Positions 49,861 through 62,379 of a DNA stretch of 64,000 bases are shown piece by piece; the stretch's first letter is position 1, and every line of letters begins with the position of its first letter. The notes beneath the pieces were generated by a model, which was not told the DNA's origin, made no database searches, and saw only the letters and a list, made by a program, of their open reading frames with translations. The position numbers and the translations under genes are program-made. Origin of the DNA: Terebella lapidaria (taxonomy: Eukaryota > Annelida > Polychaeta > Terebellida > Terebellidae); the NCBI GenBank assembly GCA_949152475.1, contig OX424564.1:4216001-4280000 (forward strand), in the 5' to 3' direction.

Positions 49861-50302
49861 CCGGGGTGCGGCCGGAGTCGGGGTGCAGCCGCTACACAAA
49901 CGTATAGATCCAGCGCAGCCGAGGTGTGACCACCGGTCACACCGCCTACCGGCGGTCACACCTCGGCTGCGCTGTTTGTGGACTGGCTGCGGCCGCCTAT
50001 ACAAATCAATACAAGATGCCGGCGCCAAACGTGGTGAATGGTTGATTGATTAACTGTTTGTTTTAACACAGTCTGATGTTTCACATAATTTTGACACGCC
50101 AGTATAAGCGTCACATGAAGATTTAATTGAAATTATCGATTGACATTTGACAACACAAAGCTTTTTCAACGAAAAACATTAATTAATTGCCGTAATATAC
50201 GGAATATATCAGACTACAGGCAATGAAATATTCCCACACGCAAGCGATCATTTAGTCTGGCTGCATGTTCGTTCTGTCTTTTGTCTAGCGGCCGCACCCC
50301 GG
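49861..50302. repeat. GC-rich inverted-repeat element with perfect 21-bp hairpin
   Basis: Arms 49911-49931 and 49954-49974 are perfect 21-bp inverted repeats (CAGCGCAGCCGAGGTG...). The 22-base loop contains a third arm, giving an alternative 9-bp hairpin (GGTGTGACC-ACC-GGTCACACC, 49923-49943). GGGGTGCGGCC near 49863 and GGCCGCACCCC at 50290-50300 form an outer inverted pair. Confidence 0.65.
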
Positions 50303-50943
50303 CTCCAACAGGCATCCGCACCCCGGCTATAACACGGGGGCCGCACCCCGTCGGCGGCCGGAGCCCGTATACCCCCTTCGAAAACATCGTCATGATAATG
50401 TCACGCAGGTGTCACGTTTCAACACAGTTTCAGACACGCCCACTTCTTACCCATGATTCTCTGCGAATCTCGCGTGACTGCCATGGCAAAATGGCGGCAA
50501 TATCAACATGAAGTTGGCAGATTTGACAGCTCGGGATATTTTGCTTGTTATTTACGATAAGTACATAGTAGTTTCGTTTTTGCACTAGAAAATGAACCAT
50601 TCCCTCTTGTGAATTACAGAGCTATATTCGGAATAAATGTCGTTTATTTGTGAAAAATGGCGAAGTACGCAGCCTGCGTACTGGGCCAAAATTCGGCCTG
50701 TAATCGGACGGCGAATACGCCATAGCGTAATCCCTGCCTTTGCCAGGCTTTGGGAGAATGGAATACGCTTGCCAGAGTTAGGATGGGGTATATCTTTATC
50801 AGTGTTTATATACCATTTATGCGCTCCACCCCCACCCCTCCACCGCCACCCTTCCAAGGTACCATCATCATTCATGAATCAATCACTGTCTGACACTGAT
50901 GTCAGTGAATGATGAATGGCATCCTGAGACAAATGAATAAGGG

Positions 50944-53080
50944 GCGATATCGTGATATAGTCCCCGCCGGGGACTATTTCCCATACACTTTTTTTATGCA
51001 ATTCTCCTTTTGTTTTCAGTCCCGCCGGGGACTATTTGCCATACACTTCTTGTTAGGCAATTTCCTTTGTTTTCATTACAATAACTTCCAAGTCCATTTA
51101 CCAACCGCAAATTGCATTTACGATCATTTACGTCCCCTGTAGGCCTAATATGGCGGATTTGTACCTAAACACCGACTCTACATATATACGTAGTTCATTT
51201 ATAACCAATATATGTATACATGCTGCTTATTCCGTTTGATTTCTTTACGCAATAAAGCGCACAATATATTGATATATTGATTTCATGCAATTAATTTATA
51301 TAAACCAATATAAACCATTATATGTAAACTTGCTGCTTATTCCGTTTGATTTTTTTACGGAATGAAGCACAATATATTGTCGCCCTCTTCAGCTTGTAAA
51401 GTGAACTTAGCCCCTTATATATACTCGTGATATAGTCCCCGCAATACTGTAATACCTACAATATATATAGTGTGGAAACAGTCCCCGGGGACTATTTCCA
51501 CAGCCCTTCAAATTACACACACGACCAATCCGATGTAGATATTCCCCCAAAAAAACATCTCCCCATTTTTTACTCTAACCCCATCATATCCGTCGCCCTC
51601 TTCAGCTTCTAAAGTGGAGTTAGCCCCTTATATATACTCGTGATATAGTCCCCGCAATACTGTAATACCTACAATATACATAGTGTGGAAACAGTCCCCG
51701 GGGACTATTTCCACAGCCCTTCAAATTACACACACGACCAATCCGACGTAGATATATGTATACATGCTGCTTATTCCGTTTGATTTCTTTACGCAATAAA
51801 GCGCACAATATATTGATTCTATGCAATTCATTTATATAAACCATTATATGTAAACTTCCTGCTTATTCCCTTTGATTTTTTTTACGGAATAAAGCACAAT
51901 ATATTGTCGCCCTCTTCAGCTTGTAAAGTGAACTTAGCCCCTTATATATACTCGTGATATAGTCCCCGCAATACTGTAATACCTACACTATATATAGTGT
52001 TGAAACAGTCCCCGGGGACTATTTCCACAGCCCTTCAAATTACACACACGATCAATCCGACGTAGATATTCCCCCCAAAAAACATCTCCCCATTTTTTAC
52101 TCTAACCCCATCATATCCGTCGCCCTCTTCAGCTTCTAGAGTGGAGTTAGCCCCTTATATATACTCGTGAAATAGTCCCCGCAATACTGTAATACCTACA
52201 CTATATATAGTGTGGAAACAGTCCCCGGGGACTATTTCCACAGCCCTTCAAATTACACACACGACCAATCCGACGTAGATATTCCCCCAAAAAAACATCT
52301 CCCCATTTTTTACTCTAACCCCATCATATCCGTCGCCCTCTTCAACTTCTAAAGTGGAGTTAGCCCCTTATATATACTCGTGATATAGTCCCCGCAATAC
52401 TGTAATACCTACAATATACATAGTGTGGAAACAGTCCCCGGGGACTATTTCCACAGCCCTTCAAATTACACACACGACCAATCCGACGTAGATATTCCCC
52501 AAAAAAAACATCTCCCCATTTTTTACTCTAACCCCATCATATCCGTCGCCCTCTTCAGGTTCTAAAGTGGAGTTAGCCCCTTATATATACTCGTGATATA
52601 GTCCCCGCAATACTGTAATACCTACAATATACATAGTGTAGAAACCGTCCCCGGGGACTATTTCCACAGCCCTTCAAATTACACACACGACCAATCCAAC
52701 GTAGATATTCCCCCCAAAAAACAACTCCCCATTTTTTTACTCTAACCCCATCATATCCGTCACCCTCTTCAGCTTGTAAAACGGAGTTAGCCCCTTATAT
52801 ATATACTCGTGATATAGTCCCCGCAATACTGTAATACCTACAATATACATAGTGTATAAACAGTCCCCGGGGACTATTTCCACAGCCCTTCAAATTACAC
52901 ACGAATCCGACGTAGATATTCCCCCCAAAAAACAACTCCCCATTTTTTTACTCTAACCCCATCATATCCCCTTATATATACTCGTGATATAGTCCCCGCA
53001 CCAAGGTTAAAAGTGTTGTATATGTAATGACCGGGGACTATTTCACGAGTATATACAGAGAGTTATACACTCTCTGGTAT
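50944..53080. repeat. ~213-bp tandem array centred on the palindrome AGTCCCCGGGGACT
   Basis: Units contain CTCGTGATATAGTCCCCGC, AATACTGTAATACCTACA, ACAGTCCCCGGGGACTATTT, CACAGCCCTTCAAATTACAC and CATCTCCCCATTTTTTACTC. The TATATACTCGTGATATAG mark occurs near 51414, 51628, 51944, 52153, 52367, 52580, 52795 and 52972, giving periods of about 213 except one unit with about 100 extra bases (51750-51860). The array opens with ATATCGTGATATAGTCCCCGC (50948) and closes with the inverse CCGGGGACTATTTCACGAG (53031). Confidence 0.85.
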
Positions 53081-53834
53081 ATATAGGGCCCACAAAATTA
53101 TTGACGTCGGTGTTTTCTCATGTTCTCATAATAACTTTCGGGACATTTTGGGAAAACGAAGACGAAAAAGGCACAGAAAAACAACGTTTCTGTCAGTTAC
53201 AAATACCCCTCCCCGCTGGGGATTATATCACGATTATGCCGAATAAGGTTGTGCACCGCACAATGAAACGTTCCATTGAATTTACCTATCCCTTGCCACA
53301 GAGTGTTAAGAGATAGCATGCTGTCAAATCGCCAATTTTCAAAGTGTGATAAAGCTACTTCAAATTTCTTCTCAATGGATGTGATATTTTTTTATCGTTC
53401 CCTGAGGGGATTTTCTTTGCTTTGGCAGTGATTACAGATGGTTCCTCAGTGCTGTTGAGCCGGCCGCGAGGAAGTTTCTTCCATAGATATCCCATAATAC
53501 ACTAGATGCCTCGAGCGCCCTCAGCGATACGTCAATACGGCGGCCATATTGGAACGGTCACTTGGCAAGCCCACACACTGTCATATAAACTGCCAAATAC
53601 GCTTCAATGTTGAGTGGCATGCGCTTGCCCAAACATATGGACATTACTAAATCAATTCCAAACCCACAGTGACAGAAACCAGCCGACTGACAAACTGACA
53701 GCTCATTTTCAGCCGGATTGTTTTCAGACCAACCCCATTATCGCCCATTCTGGCGCTGAATAAATAATAAAACGATGCACCTCCGCAGTTGCTGTTGAAA
53801 ATTATCCACGACACCGACGATCTTCGCTCACAAC

Positions 53835-56800
53835 ATGGAACTGCAGCAGCGTTTTACTATTATGCTCACACTGCTCACAGGGATGCCCCAAACAAACAGC
53901 AGCACTTCTCACAAGCGCCTGGGCCCTGACACACAGCCCAAATAATCCGCAGGTCATGCCGCAGGTAATCCCAAGTAGGTTATGCTGGTCCCCAATTATA
54001 CGAGCAATTGCTGTGACAGCTTGGTCCTGTTTTGCCTACCAGGCTACCAGATTAGTATTAAATTTATGTGTTGCCTACCACTCAAATCTTTTACACAAAG
54101 GCGTCTGGCCGTCACTGTTTGGAGTTTATTTTATAATTTCTCGTATACTACTCCATCTTCTAAATAAATACCATTTAATCCATCTGTCACTTTTTAAACC
54201 TGAAATAAAATATAAGAAATCGCAGCATAGCCACGGTACCCTACTTCATGAACTTGGGATGATAAAAAAAAGTACATCTATTTCTACAATACTTCATGGG
54301 TTTCACTTGTTGTGTGATAGCTGATTACTAGTAGGCTGACATGTAAGATAAAGTGGTAAAACGTTTACTTAAAATTGGGCTATGTCATAACATCACGAAT
54401 AAGTTGTACAGCAGAACCATAGTGGAACAATAGTTGTTTGAGTAGAACCTCACTATTCGATACATGTTCATGTTTACATTACAAATTACAGGTAATACCG
54501 GTACTCATGTGCAACATAACGTAACATGTAGTATTATTTTGCAGGTATTTGAAGATGCGGAATGATGCAAAAAAAGTGCCATTCCTGGGTTCTCATGACG
54601 TGGACCCGACCGGGGACGCTCAGGTGATAGGTCATCAGTATCACTGACGACACAGGTTCGTGACCAGAGTTATTGCAGTAAAAAAACTGATCTGAAGGTT
54701 TGATAACCTCTGGTATCTGTTGGAAATCACCAAAGATTCTTGATAAAAATAGCTCTTTTCACATTATTTTACACATACTCGAAACATGATTTATTCCTTG
54801 TTCTATTGTAGTGTGTTTATTGTGAAGTAGAAGCCACCAAAACAAAAGGCTACTGTCGCCTAATACATGTTGGTGCCTTATGGTGGTTGGTGCCTCAAGA
54901 CATTCGTGCAGCGCCACCCCTACAGGACTTGGATGGATAACATCTTAAAGGTGTTTTCTCATACCATTATTTATCAGTTTAAATTGCCCAGTTTACTGGA
55001 GGAGGAAATAAGAGAGGCTTATATCTTTGGTATGTCATTACTCTCTTATTAAATCCATCCTGTTGCATGTCATTGACCAGTTGCACGCCATACAAGTATG
55101 ATGTTTTGGGGTCAACTGCCATAGACTTCTTAAATGTTGGTTCTAACAATCACTAATTGTTATATTTACTAAATTTAGATATTAAAGCTGCATGCGATCA
55201 TGTGGTATTGAATAACAAAATTTAGCTTTGTTATTATAACAACCCATCATCTGAGTGTGGGATAACCTGTACGGATTTCTCCGTCAATGAGTGTTCAAGT
55301 CATAAATTACCTGATGGATATATGCGTCACTGACGCTACGGAACCACCAGTAGTTATTCTTGACGGATATTATCTGTCGATGACAGGTAAAGAATTTATG
55401 TTTTTGTCAAATTTGTTTTGGCCATTGAAAATTTTTTTTCACTTAGAAAACCTTACTAAATTTTTCTATCATAATGAGAGCTTCGCAGAGTAACTTCCTA
55501 GCACACTCCAACATAGAGCCTAAATATTGGCACATTCAAATTGGAAATCATATATTGCGGTTTGCATGGTAACTTTGAATTTGACCTTCAATGACCTTGG
55601 AAGTTCAAAACAACATTTTTTGTCTTAAAAAAAAAAAGATGTTTGTCTTTGATGACCATTTCAATTTCTCAAAATCTATTCATAAGATTCTCTTAATGTA
55701 CCTTTGTGGTGTTCATAAGTGTTGTCTTTGGCAGCCATTTTCTCAGAATCTATTCAGACGTTTTTCCTCAAAATGCACACTTAAGATTCTCCCTATGTAC
55801 CTTTGTGGTGTCTATAAGTTTTGTTGACTTTGAATCGATGGTATGTGAATATATGTCATTAACCCTTTCACATCGAAGATTTTTTCAGAAACTCCCACCA
55901 CCATCAGAATTAATTTCTGGAAAGTGTTTTGAATTGTCCCCAAAATTGACCAATATGTTCAATAGTGTGCAGAATAAATAGTATCAAACATACCCCACTG
56001 AAACCCATATGTATTTTCAAGGTAAAAGGACCAAATGGCTAATAATATTTTGCTCCGTTATTGACTTTATAGCTTGGGAACCGTTTGTGGACATAGAGAA
56101 AATGAAATACACTGAATATTTTGATGACCTTGGATTTGACTTTGAACTTATTTTCAAGGTCAGAGCACAAAATATCTAAAATCTTGCTTATGATAGACTT
56201 TACAGCTTAGGAATCCATAGTGAACATATAGGAAATGATATGTGCTGAATATTTTGGTGACCTTGAATTTGACCTTCAACCTCGATTTCCAGGTCAGAGA
56301 ACAAAATGGCTTATATCTTTTGCTTATTATCGACTTTACAGCGTAGGAATTGATTGTAAACATAGAGGAAATGATATATGCTGAATATTCTCATGATTTT
56401 GAACTTGATATTTGCCTCATTTTCAAGATCACAGGACAAAATGGCTAATATCTCACTTATTATCGACTTTACAGCTTACTAATCAATTGTGGACATACTA
56501 GAAATGATATATGCTGAACATTCTCGTGACCTTAGATTGACCAATGACCTTATTTTCAAGGTCACAGGACAAATGGCTAATATCTAAAATATATATTGTC
56601 TGGAAACCTTTCTTAGCCCTTGGGCTAATTTTTTTATTTTCACATTTTTTTTTCAAAATGAGTAAGGTGATGAGTATATATTATTATTCACATGATATTT
56701 CGGTTCAATTAACTCTTGTATTTTGAACTCATTTCTTTTCAGAATATGTATAGGTCAGGCAGTGTCTGACCTGACAAGACTATCCCCAGCTACAAGCAGG

Positions 56801-56965
56801 AAAAGCAACTGTGTGTTCAATGAAGCCCAACTCACTGTCATCGCCACTGGTCAAGCAGAACTAAAAGGAACTCACCATGCAATATATGATATCATGAAAT
56901 ATGGATGCTTTCATTGTCACCATACTCGTCATTACAAATTCCGATATACCACCCCTCAAATGTAA
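53835..56965 (+). other. Tentative spliced transcription unit, unknown product
   Basis: Between the inverted repeats several exon-like segments occur: 54549-54623 (after TTTTGCAG; YLKMRNDAKKVPFLGSHD..., ending at CAG|GTGATA) and a segment after TTCTATTGTAG near 54810 (CVYCEVEATKTKGYC, HVGALWWLVPQDIRAA). These two agree in phase. 55287-55385 (VINYLMDICVTDATEPP) and 56744-56965 after TTTTCAG (IGQAVSDLTRLSPATS...) are less certain. I recognise no family and cannot place a start codon. Confidence 0.2.
55490..56628 (-). mobile_element. Helentron/HINE-like element, reverse orientation, copy G
   Basis: The left end on the minus strand is TTAGCCC-AA-GGGCTAA (56613-56628) followed by AGGTTTCCAGACAATATAT. 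Units with TTGAATTTGACCTTCAACC and GCTTATTATCGACTTTACAG extend to about 56000. The low-coordinate part has the CATATATTGCGGTTTGCATGG / TTGACCTTCAATGACCTTGG modules typical of copy D, so it mixes both subfamilies. The terminal hairpin is not preserved. Confidence 0.55.
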
Positions 56966-59519
56966 TGTAGATAGGCTATTTAGAGCATTTTGTGAAATTG
57001 TGTGGAGTTTGGTTGAGATACTTGGAATACATATATAGTGGTATTTATGTGAGGCATTGTCAATATTTTGATGAGGTTAATCCTAGGCTAAACAATAACT
57101 GTATGGCATTCATTTGTTCATTCAATATTTGGACCTGAGGTGGACCATGTATATGTTAGAGAAGTCATGTTGGAGATCCAACATCAAGAAATGTTGTTGC
57201 TTTCATTGAACTTTAAATATAATCATGTATGTGATTTATATAGATCCTAGTATATTCTTTACAACTATGTCAACGTCACCAATAAATTGTTTTCATCTTT
57301 GTTGTTATTCCTGTCATTAATACTAGTTACAAAAATAATAAAACCATCAGTGAAATTTTTTTGGAATAAAAGTTCTGTTTCATGATACAAAATATCAGTA
57401 TAGCACATACAGGTGCAGATCACAACCACTAAATTACAGCTACTTTTTTCACTGAGAATGTAGACTTTTATCAATTTAATAGCTCTCTTATGGGTTTCTG
57501 ATAGCATGTATGTGATCAATTTGTCATTTCAGTATACTCCCTAAACTATGCAAATTATAAACATGTTTCGAACTTGTTAATAACTTTTTACAGTAACCAT
57601 AATGAGTTAGGCCTACTCGGGCATCAGGGATCCACATACATGTATGACTTAATCACCATGATCACATTTAAATGTGTCTTGCTCTAAACAGGAGTCTGAG
57701 AAATTTGAACAAAAATTTTCTGAAACAAAATTCAATAAGTATGAGCTTTCGCTTCGCTTAAAATTCCCAAAAAAATGTCACTTGGTTAACACAATTCAAA
57801 GAGAGAATAGTTCCTATGGTACATAATTATATTTTCAACTTTAAAAATGCCTATTTCATTGATCATGGGATAGTATATTTGGAGCACATGCATGAAGCAT
57901 TGCACACCTTTTTATCGTGATTTTATAATGTATCCTGCTCAAGCAAATCATAAATCATAATGCACCCAAATAGGCCCCAAGGCATCACATCTGAACATAA
58001 AATCAGCGTTTATTTTCACATGGTTGTGTTGCCCCAACACAACAATGTATGTATCTACTCCGAGTACTCCTAGAGGGGGTAGACTTGAAAAGGACTCAAT
58101 CAGAACAGGACTCGGCATCGTGAGAGGAATTATCGGCACATGACCAGTGATCTGGTGATGCACCACTGACTCAGTGACTGTCAACAACACGAAGTGCTGC
58201 TCGATGGACCGTATAAATGTTACGTTAGTGCGATAAATCAACATAAAAATATCTAAAATTTATTTAAAATGATATCTGCCGACCCAACCATCCCTGTCGT
58301 AGCTATAGGATGCAAGTGCAACTGTCATCAGGTCATCGTGTGCCAGTGCACAGCATGGCCAAACTCGATCGATGACCGCTCCAATATGGCGGCGATCATG
58401 ACGTATTCGTCACCCATTGGCCATATAGGACTCGAGGCATCTAGTGTATTATGGGATATCTATGGTTTCTTCATTCAATGGGGAGGATAGGAAACGTTTC
58501 ATTGTGCACCGGTGCACTGATCAGTGAGCGAGTGCTTTTAGCATCAGTTTTTATTCATCTTGAGAAGGTCACTGTTTGATCAACCTAAAATGAAATCTGG
58601 TGACAAATCACGGATATACGACTAGATTTATCGCTTGTTAGGGAACAAACCTGCGTGGTGGCGCCGGAAGTTTATGGTCTCCTAGTGGGCGCGTTGCATG
58701 CCGGGACATTTGCAGGCCCGCACATGTTTTTGCGTATCAAGAAATACTCGACGTAAGATGTAGTGACATTAGCCTACAACAGAGGGCAGCACCGCAGCGA
58801 AACAAATTTGGCGCCATTTTCCAAAAAACACTTCACCTTGTGCCAATCACCAAAAATATATATTGACAATGATGAATCAGTGTATTCTAGATTCCTTCAC
58901 AAGTAGAGCTAGGCTTTAGATCGATAAAGACGAATTATGGTCGACGTTTTTAGTTAGATAGAGAGTATCATGGTTCGATTGAAGCAGTCTTTTGCGAAAA
59001 TGGTAAATAAAGCTTAGCTCGACGGACTATTTAAAACAAACAAAAATCAATAACAATGAAAATAATTGTATCTCTTTATTATGCAATATAATTGTTTTGA
59101 AAGTTATAGATCTAGGTATTTGTACCATCTAGGTCTCTCTCTGTACCATCTAGTACCATCTAGGTCATCCAATATACTGAATCTTTGTGGGCATTCTCAA
59201 GAAGTAACCAATGCTATAATTCCTCTTAAACAAGGGGTGATTCAAAGATATATATACTAGAATTCACAGTAGGAGCTAATATAGCTTTTTAAAATTAAAT
59301 TAAATTAATAAATAACACGACGTAGGCCTACACGTACAGCCCTGCCTCAGTCGACTCGACAGTGTCTGAACACCTGTGTGTCGAAGAGGCATTGATCGAC
59401 ACAAACATGTCACATAAACACCAGAATAATTTACAGGTCCAACCGGTCAGTTCATGACAGTTATAACAATGAATGATTGATGTTATACACAATAAAATAA
59501 ACGAGGCCGTTTTAAAACA
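56966..59519. other. AT-rich region, no confident gene
   Basis: Apart from the right arm of the inverted repeat (58376-58520) I see no gene, RNA or named repeat. The 98-codon minus-strand frame at 57948-58244 lacks splice context or similarity. Confidence 0.4.
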
Positions 59520-61356
59520 TCAAGCTCTGATTGTGAGTTGACTTTTATCCACTTTGTTGAAAGGGTTATATGGATAAGTTAAGGTTACTGTGCTGGACAT
59601 AGGTGCTTTATGGTTATACATCTGGATCTTGGCGTGATGGGTCGGGAATCTTCTGCGAAAAAATACAACATAATACACATGTACAAAAAAGCAAAAAATT
59701 TGCAGCGTAATGTTAATGCCAAATGTTATAATTGAATTCAATACAATTCCTAAATACTCAATCGATGTGTATATTGCGTCGAAAACAAAACTATTATCCC
59801 GTAGACTACAAATGTATAAATACCTATAAGACTGCTTCATGATGGTGATGTGTGCGTTTTCGGTTTCAGAATCAGAACGCACCAAATCGGCTTCGATTGG
59901 CGATCTTGGTTGAAAGCCAGCGTACCCCGGACAAGATCGCTCGCTATACATACAATGTAGTAGATAAACTGTCACAATGTATCTCTATGACATTGCATGA
60001 ACTTTTAAGTTGTTCCTGATGAAGACCGTCATGAAAAACATAACTGACCTGGAATTGTAGAGTTCAATTGTAGTTCCATTAAGAATGTGAGACTCACTAC
60101 GACGCTGAGAGTTTTCCATTCTGGATTAATCTCGTTATTCTTCCGTCCAAAGACGTTCCATCATCACGCTGGTCCCTGGGAATACACCCGAAAGATTACA
60201 ATCATAACTCATAAAAGCACTTGCAAGTGGGGACCACTGTGCCTGACAAACCCCACAATTCAGCGATTTTGCTTACCTCTGCAGCAGTCTGGGTTCGCAG
60301 GTGAACGGCATTCTGGTCTCCACAGCCGACTCCTTCAGGACTCGGTCAATTCCTGGCCTGCTCTGGATCCGTTCCCACTGACGGGCTACCCTCTGCCATA
60401 GATCCGCCTCCGGTTCGTAGCGCACTGGTCGGTAGCGTACCAGGTCCGCATTCTCCTCGAATGTCGACAGCGGCGGCGGATCCTGGCGAAAAGATCCATG
60501 CTCTCATTTCACAAAATGCACCAATTCCTAGAGAATCGCCCCTGAAAACCACAATGATATATTTGCATTTTTTGTACTTCTCTTTATATGCGACCTGTTT
60601 CATGGGTAGTTCTGCTTCCTCTGTCAGCTGTCGTGTTGCGGACGTCCAGGGAACATGATCACTGAGGCTGTTGAAGATGTTGTCGGATTCCTGCGCCTGA
60701 CTCTCACTTCGGCTCGGCGGTCGCTTAAACTTGGCGGTCCTCGGACGCTTGCAGGGGCACTTGCTAGGCGGATTTAATACCAAATCCCGCGGAGGTTTCG
60801 TCCTCACGATAGGCTTCGTGTCTAACAGTCTAAATCAAAGAACATCTCTATTGGTTCTTAATTTTTCAAGACAACCCGTCATGTCAATACTTTGCGAGGG
60901 GATCAGCTTACCAGCTGCTTAAAATATATTTCAGCTTATTCATTGACAAGAGTGAAGAGACCAAAGTTCACATATTCAGGATTAGGCCTACATGTACTGT
61001 ACTGTACTGTAGTCCTACAGAGACTGAAAAAGGGATCAAAATTAGGTACCATACGTTGTATATGGCTTATTGCCACGCTTGTTCAATCGCAAGCTTGACT
61101 TTATTGTCTTATAATATGTGGCTTACTCTTCGGTTTCCACGTGTTTGGTGCCAAGTCCAGGTCCTATGAGGGTCGGTTGAACCAAGGGTCGATGGGGTCC
61201 GATGGGTATCACTGGAAACTGCCGTGGAGGCAGCTGGAGCAGATGCTGTTTATCAAAGCTGGGTGGGTGCCCATAAATTACAGGAGGAAAAACTGATGGT
61301 GGCGCATAAGTTCCAGAGTATGTTGTCTCATATAGCTGTGTTAGAGGTCTTGCCAT
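59520..61356 (-). CDS. Uncharacterised 333-residue protein, complete six-exon gene
   Basis: Minus-strand exons 61356-61127, 60829-60595, 60482-60277, 60175-60098, 59943-59824 and 59652-59520 (TGA) join with GT-AG ends and consistent phases (2, 0, 2, 2, 2), which strongly supports a real gene. The first roughly 77 residues are Pro-rich with many Tyr/His (ETTYSGTYAPPSVFPP). A basic CPCKRPRTAKFKRPPSRS segment could be a nuclear or microtubule-binding patch. The middle has PEADLWQRVARQWERIQSRPGIDR. The end has THHAKIQMYNHKAPM and TLTYPYNPFNKVD. I do not recognise the family. The short, Pro/Tyr-rich, low-complexity style is like many axonemal microtubule inner proteins, but that is only an impression. 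No signal peptide or membrane segment is visible. Confidence 0.82.
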
Positions 61357-61944
61357 ATTTGTGGTCCAAACTTTGAGAACATTAGATGAAAATGGATAAG
61401 ATGATCGATATAATGATAATATGATCGATGACGATTGCTGATCAAAAAGTTGTTGAACTCCGGTTCAAGCAGAGAGTGTGGTTCAAGTGAGGTTGCCTAC
61501 GGACAGTAGTGAAGTGACCATCGGGGATTTTGCGTTTTATAACGGTATTTTTACGTCAATTTTAGACCGCCATCCATGCAGTGGCCGCCTGTAGACTGGT
61601 AGAGGCATGAATTGATCGGAGAGGCTGGATCCGAGACAAATGCAGAACATTCTACATTCTACATAGGCTATGTATGTTTATGCATAAACATATATAATCC
61701 AATTAAAGATCCAATTTCCAAATATAGTAAAGCTAATATCTAAAACAAATGGGTGGAATAGGCTGCTGAGCGCCTAAAATGCAGCGTATAAGATAAGCCT
61801 ATACCTCAGAGACTAGATCCTCCTCAGCAGAGCCTTTGAACCTTCCACTCCTCACCCTTCTAGCCCTCCTGGATCCACCTTGTAAATACTTGCTCCACCC
61901 AGGAGAGGCCAGGAAGATACAGAATATAAAAAAGGCTCTGACTT

Positions 61945-62357
61945 TTTGGGTCAGAGCAAAAAATGGCTAATACCGGTATCTCGCTTATTATCGACTTTAC
62001 AGTTTAGGAATCAATTGGGACATATAGGAGATAATATTCGCCGAATATTCTGATGACCTTGAATTTGACTTTTGAACTTATTTTCAAGGTCATAGCACAA
62101 AATGGCTGATATCTCGCTTATCGACTTTACAGTTTAGGAATCAATTGTGGACATATAAGAAATGATATATGCTGAATATTGTCGTGACCTTCAATTTGAC
62201 CTGTGACTTCATTTTCAAGGTTAGAGCACAAAATGGCTAATATCTCGCTTATTATCGACTTCACAGCTTAGGAAACAATTGTGGACATGTAGGAAATGAT
62301 ATACGGCTAAAATGGCTAATATCTAAAATATAAACCATATATTGTCCGGTAACCTAC
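61945..62357 (-). mobile_element. Helentron/HINE-like element, reverse orientation, copy H (left part)
   Basis: Three reverse ~130-bp units with CTTGAATTTGACTTTTGA and GCTTATTATCGACTTTACAG end at TATTGTCCGGTAACCTA (about 62340-62356), the inverse of the family's TAGGTTACCGGACAATA left end. The left-end hairpin is missing. Confidence 0.55.
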
Positions 62358-62379
62358 GATGGCTGATTATCGACAATTA

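Larger units (their letters stand above)
53485..58520. repeat. Inverted-repeat pair about 5 kb apart
   Basis: CCATAGATATCCCATAATAC...TAGATGCCTCGAG (53484-53517) then GGCGGCCATATTGGAACGGTCA (53539 on) match, inverted, CCGCTCCAATATGGCGGCG (58378) and CTCGAGGCATCTAGTG...ATGGGATATCTATGG (58432-58466). Further out, GTGCACCGCACAATGAAACGTT (53244) matches the inverse of AACGTTTCATTGTGCACC (58493). Order is preserved in both arms, so this is either one large transposon or an inverted duplication of a promoter. Confidence 0.6.

Noticed and set aside
50944-53080. CRISPR-like array
   Set aside because: Units are ~213 bp with continuous similarity and no unique spacers, in a eukaryotic context.
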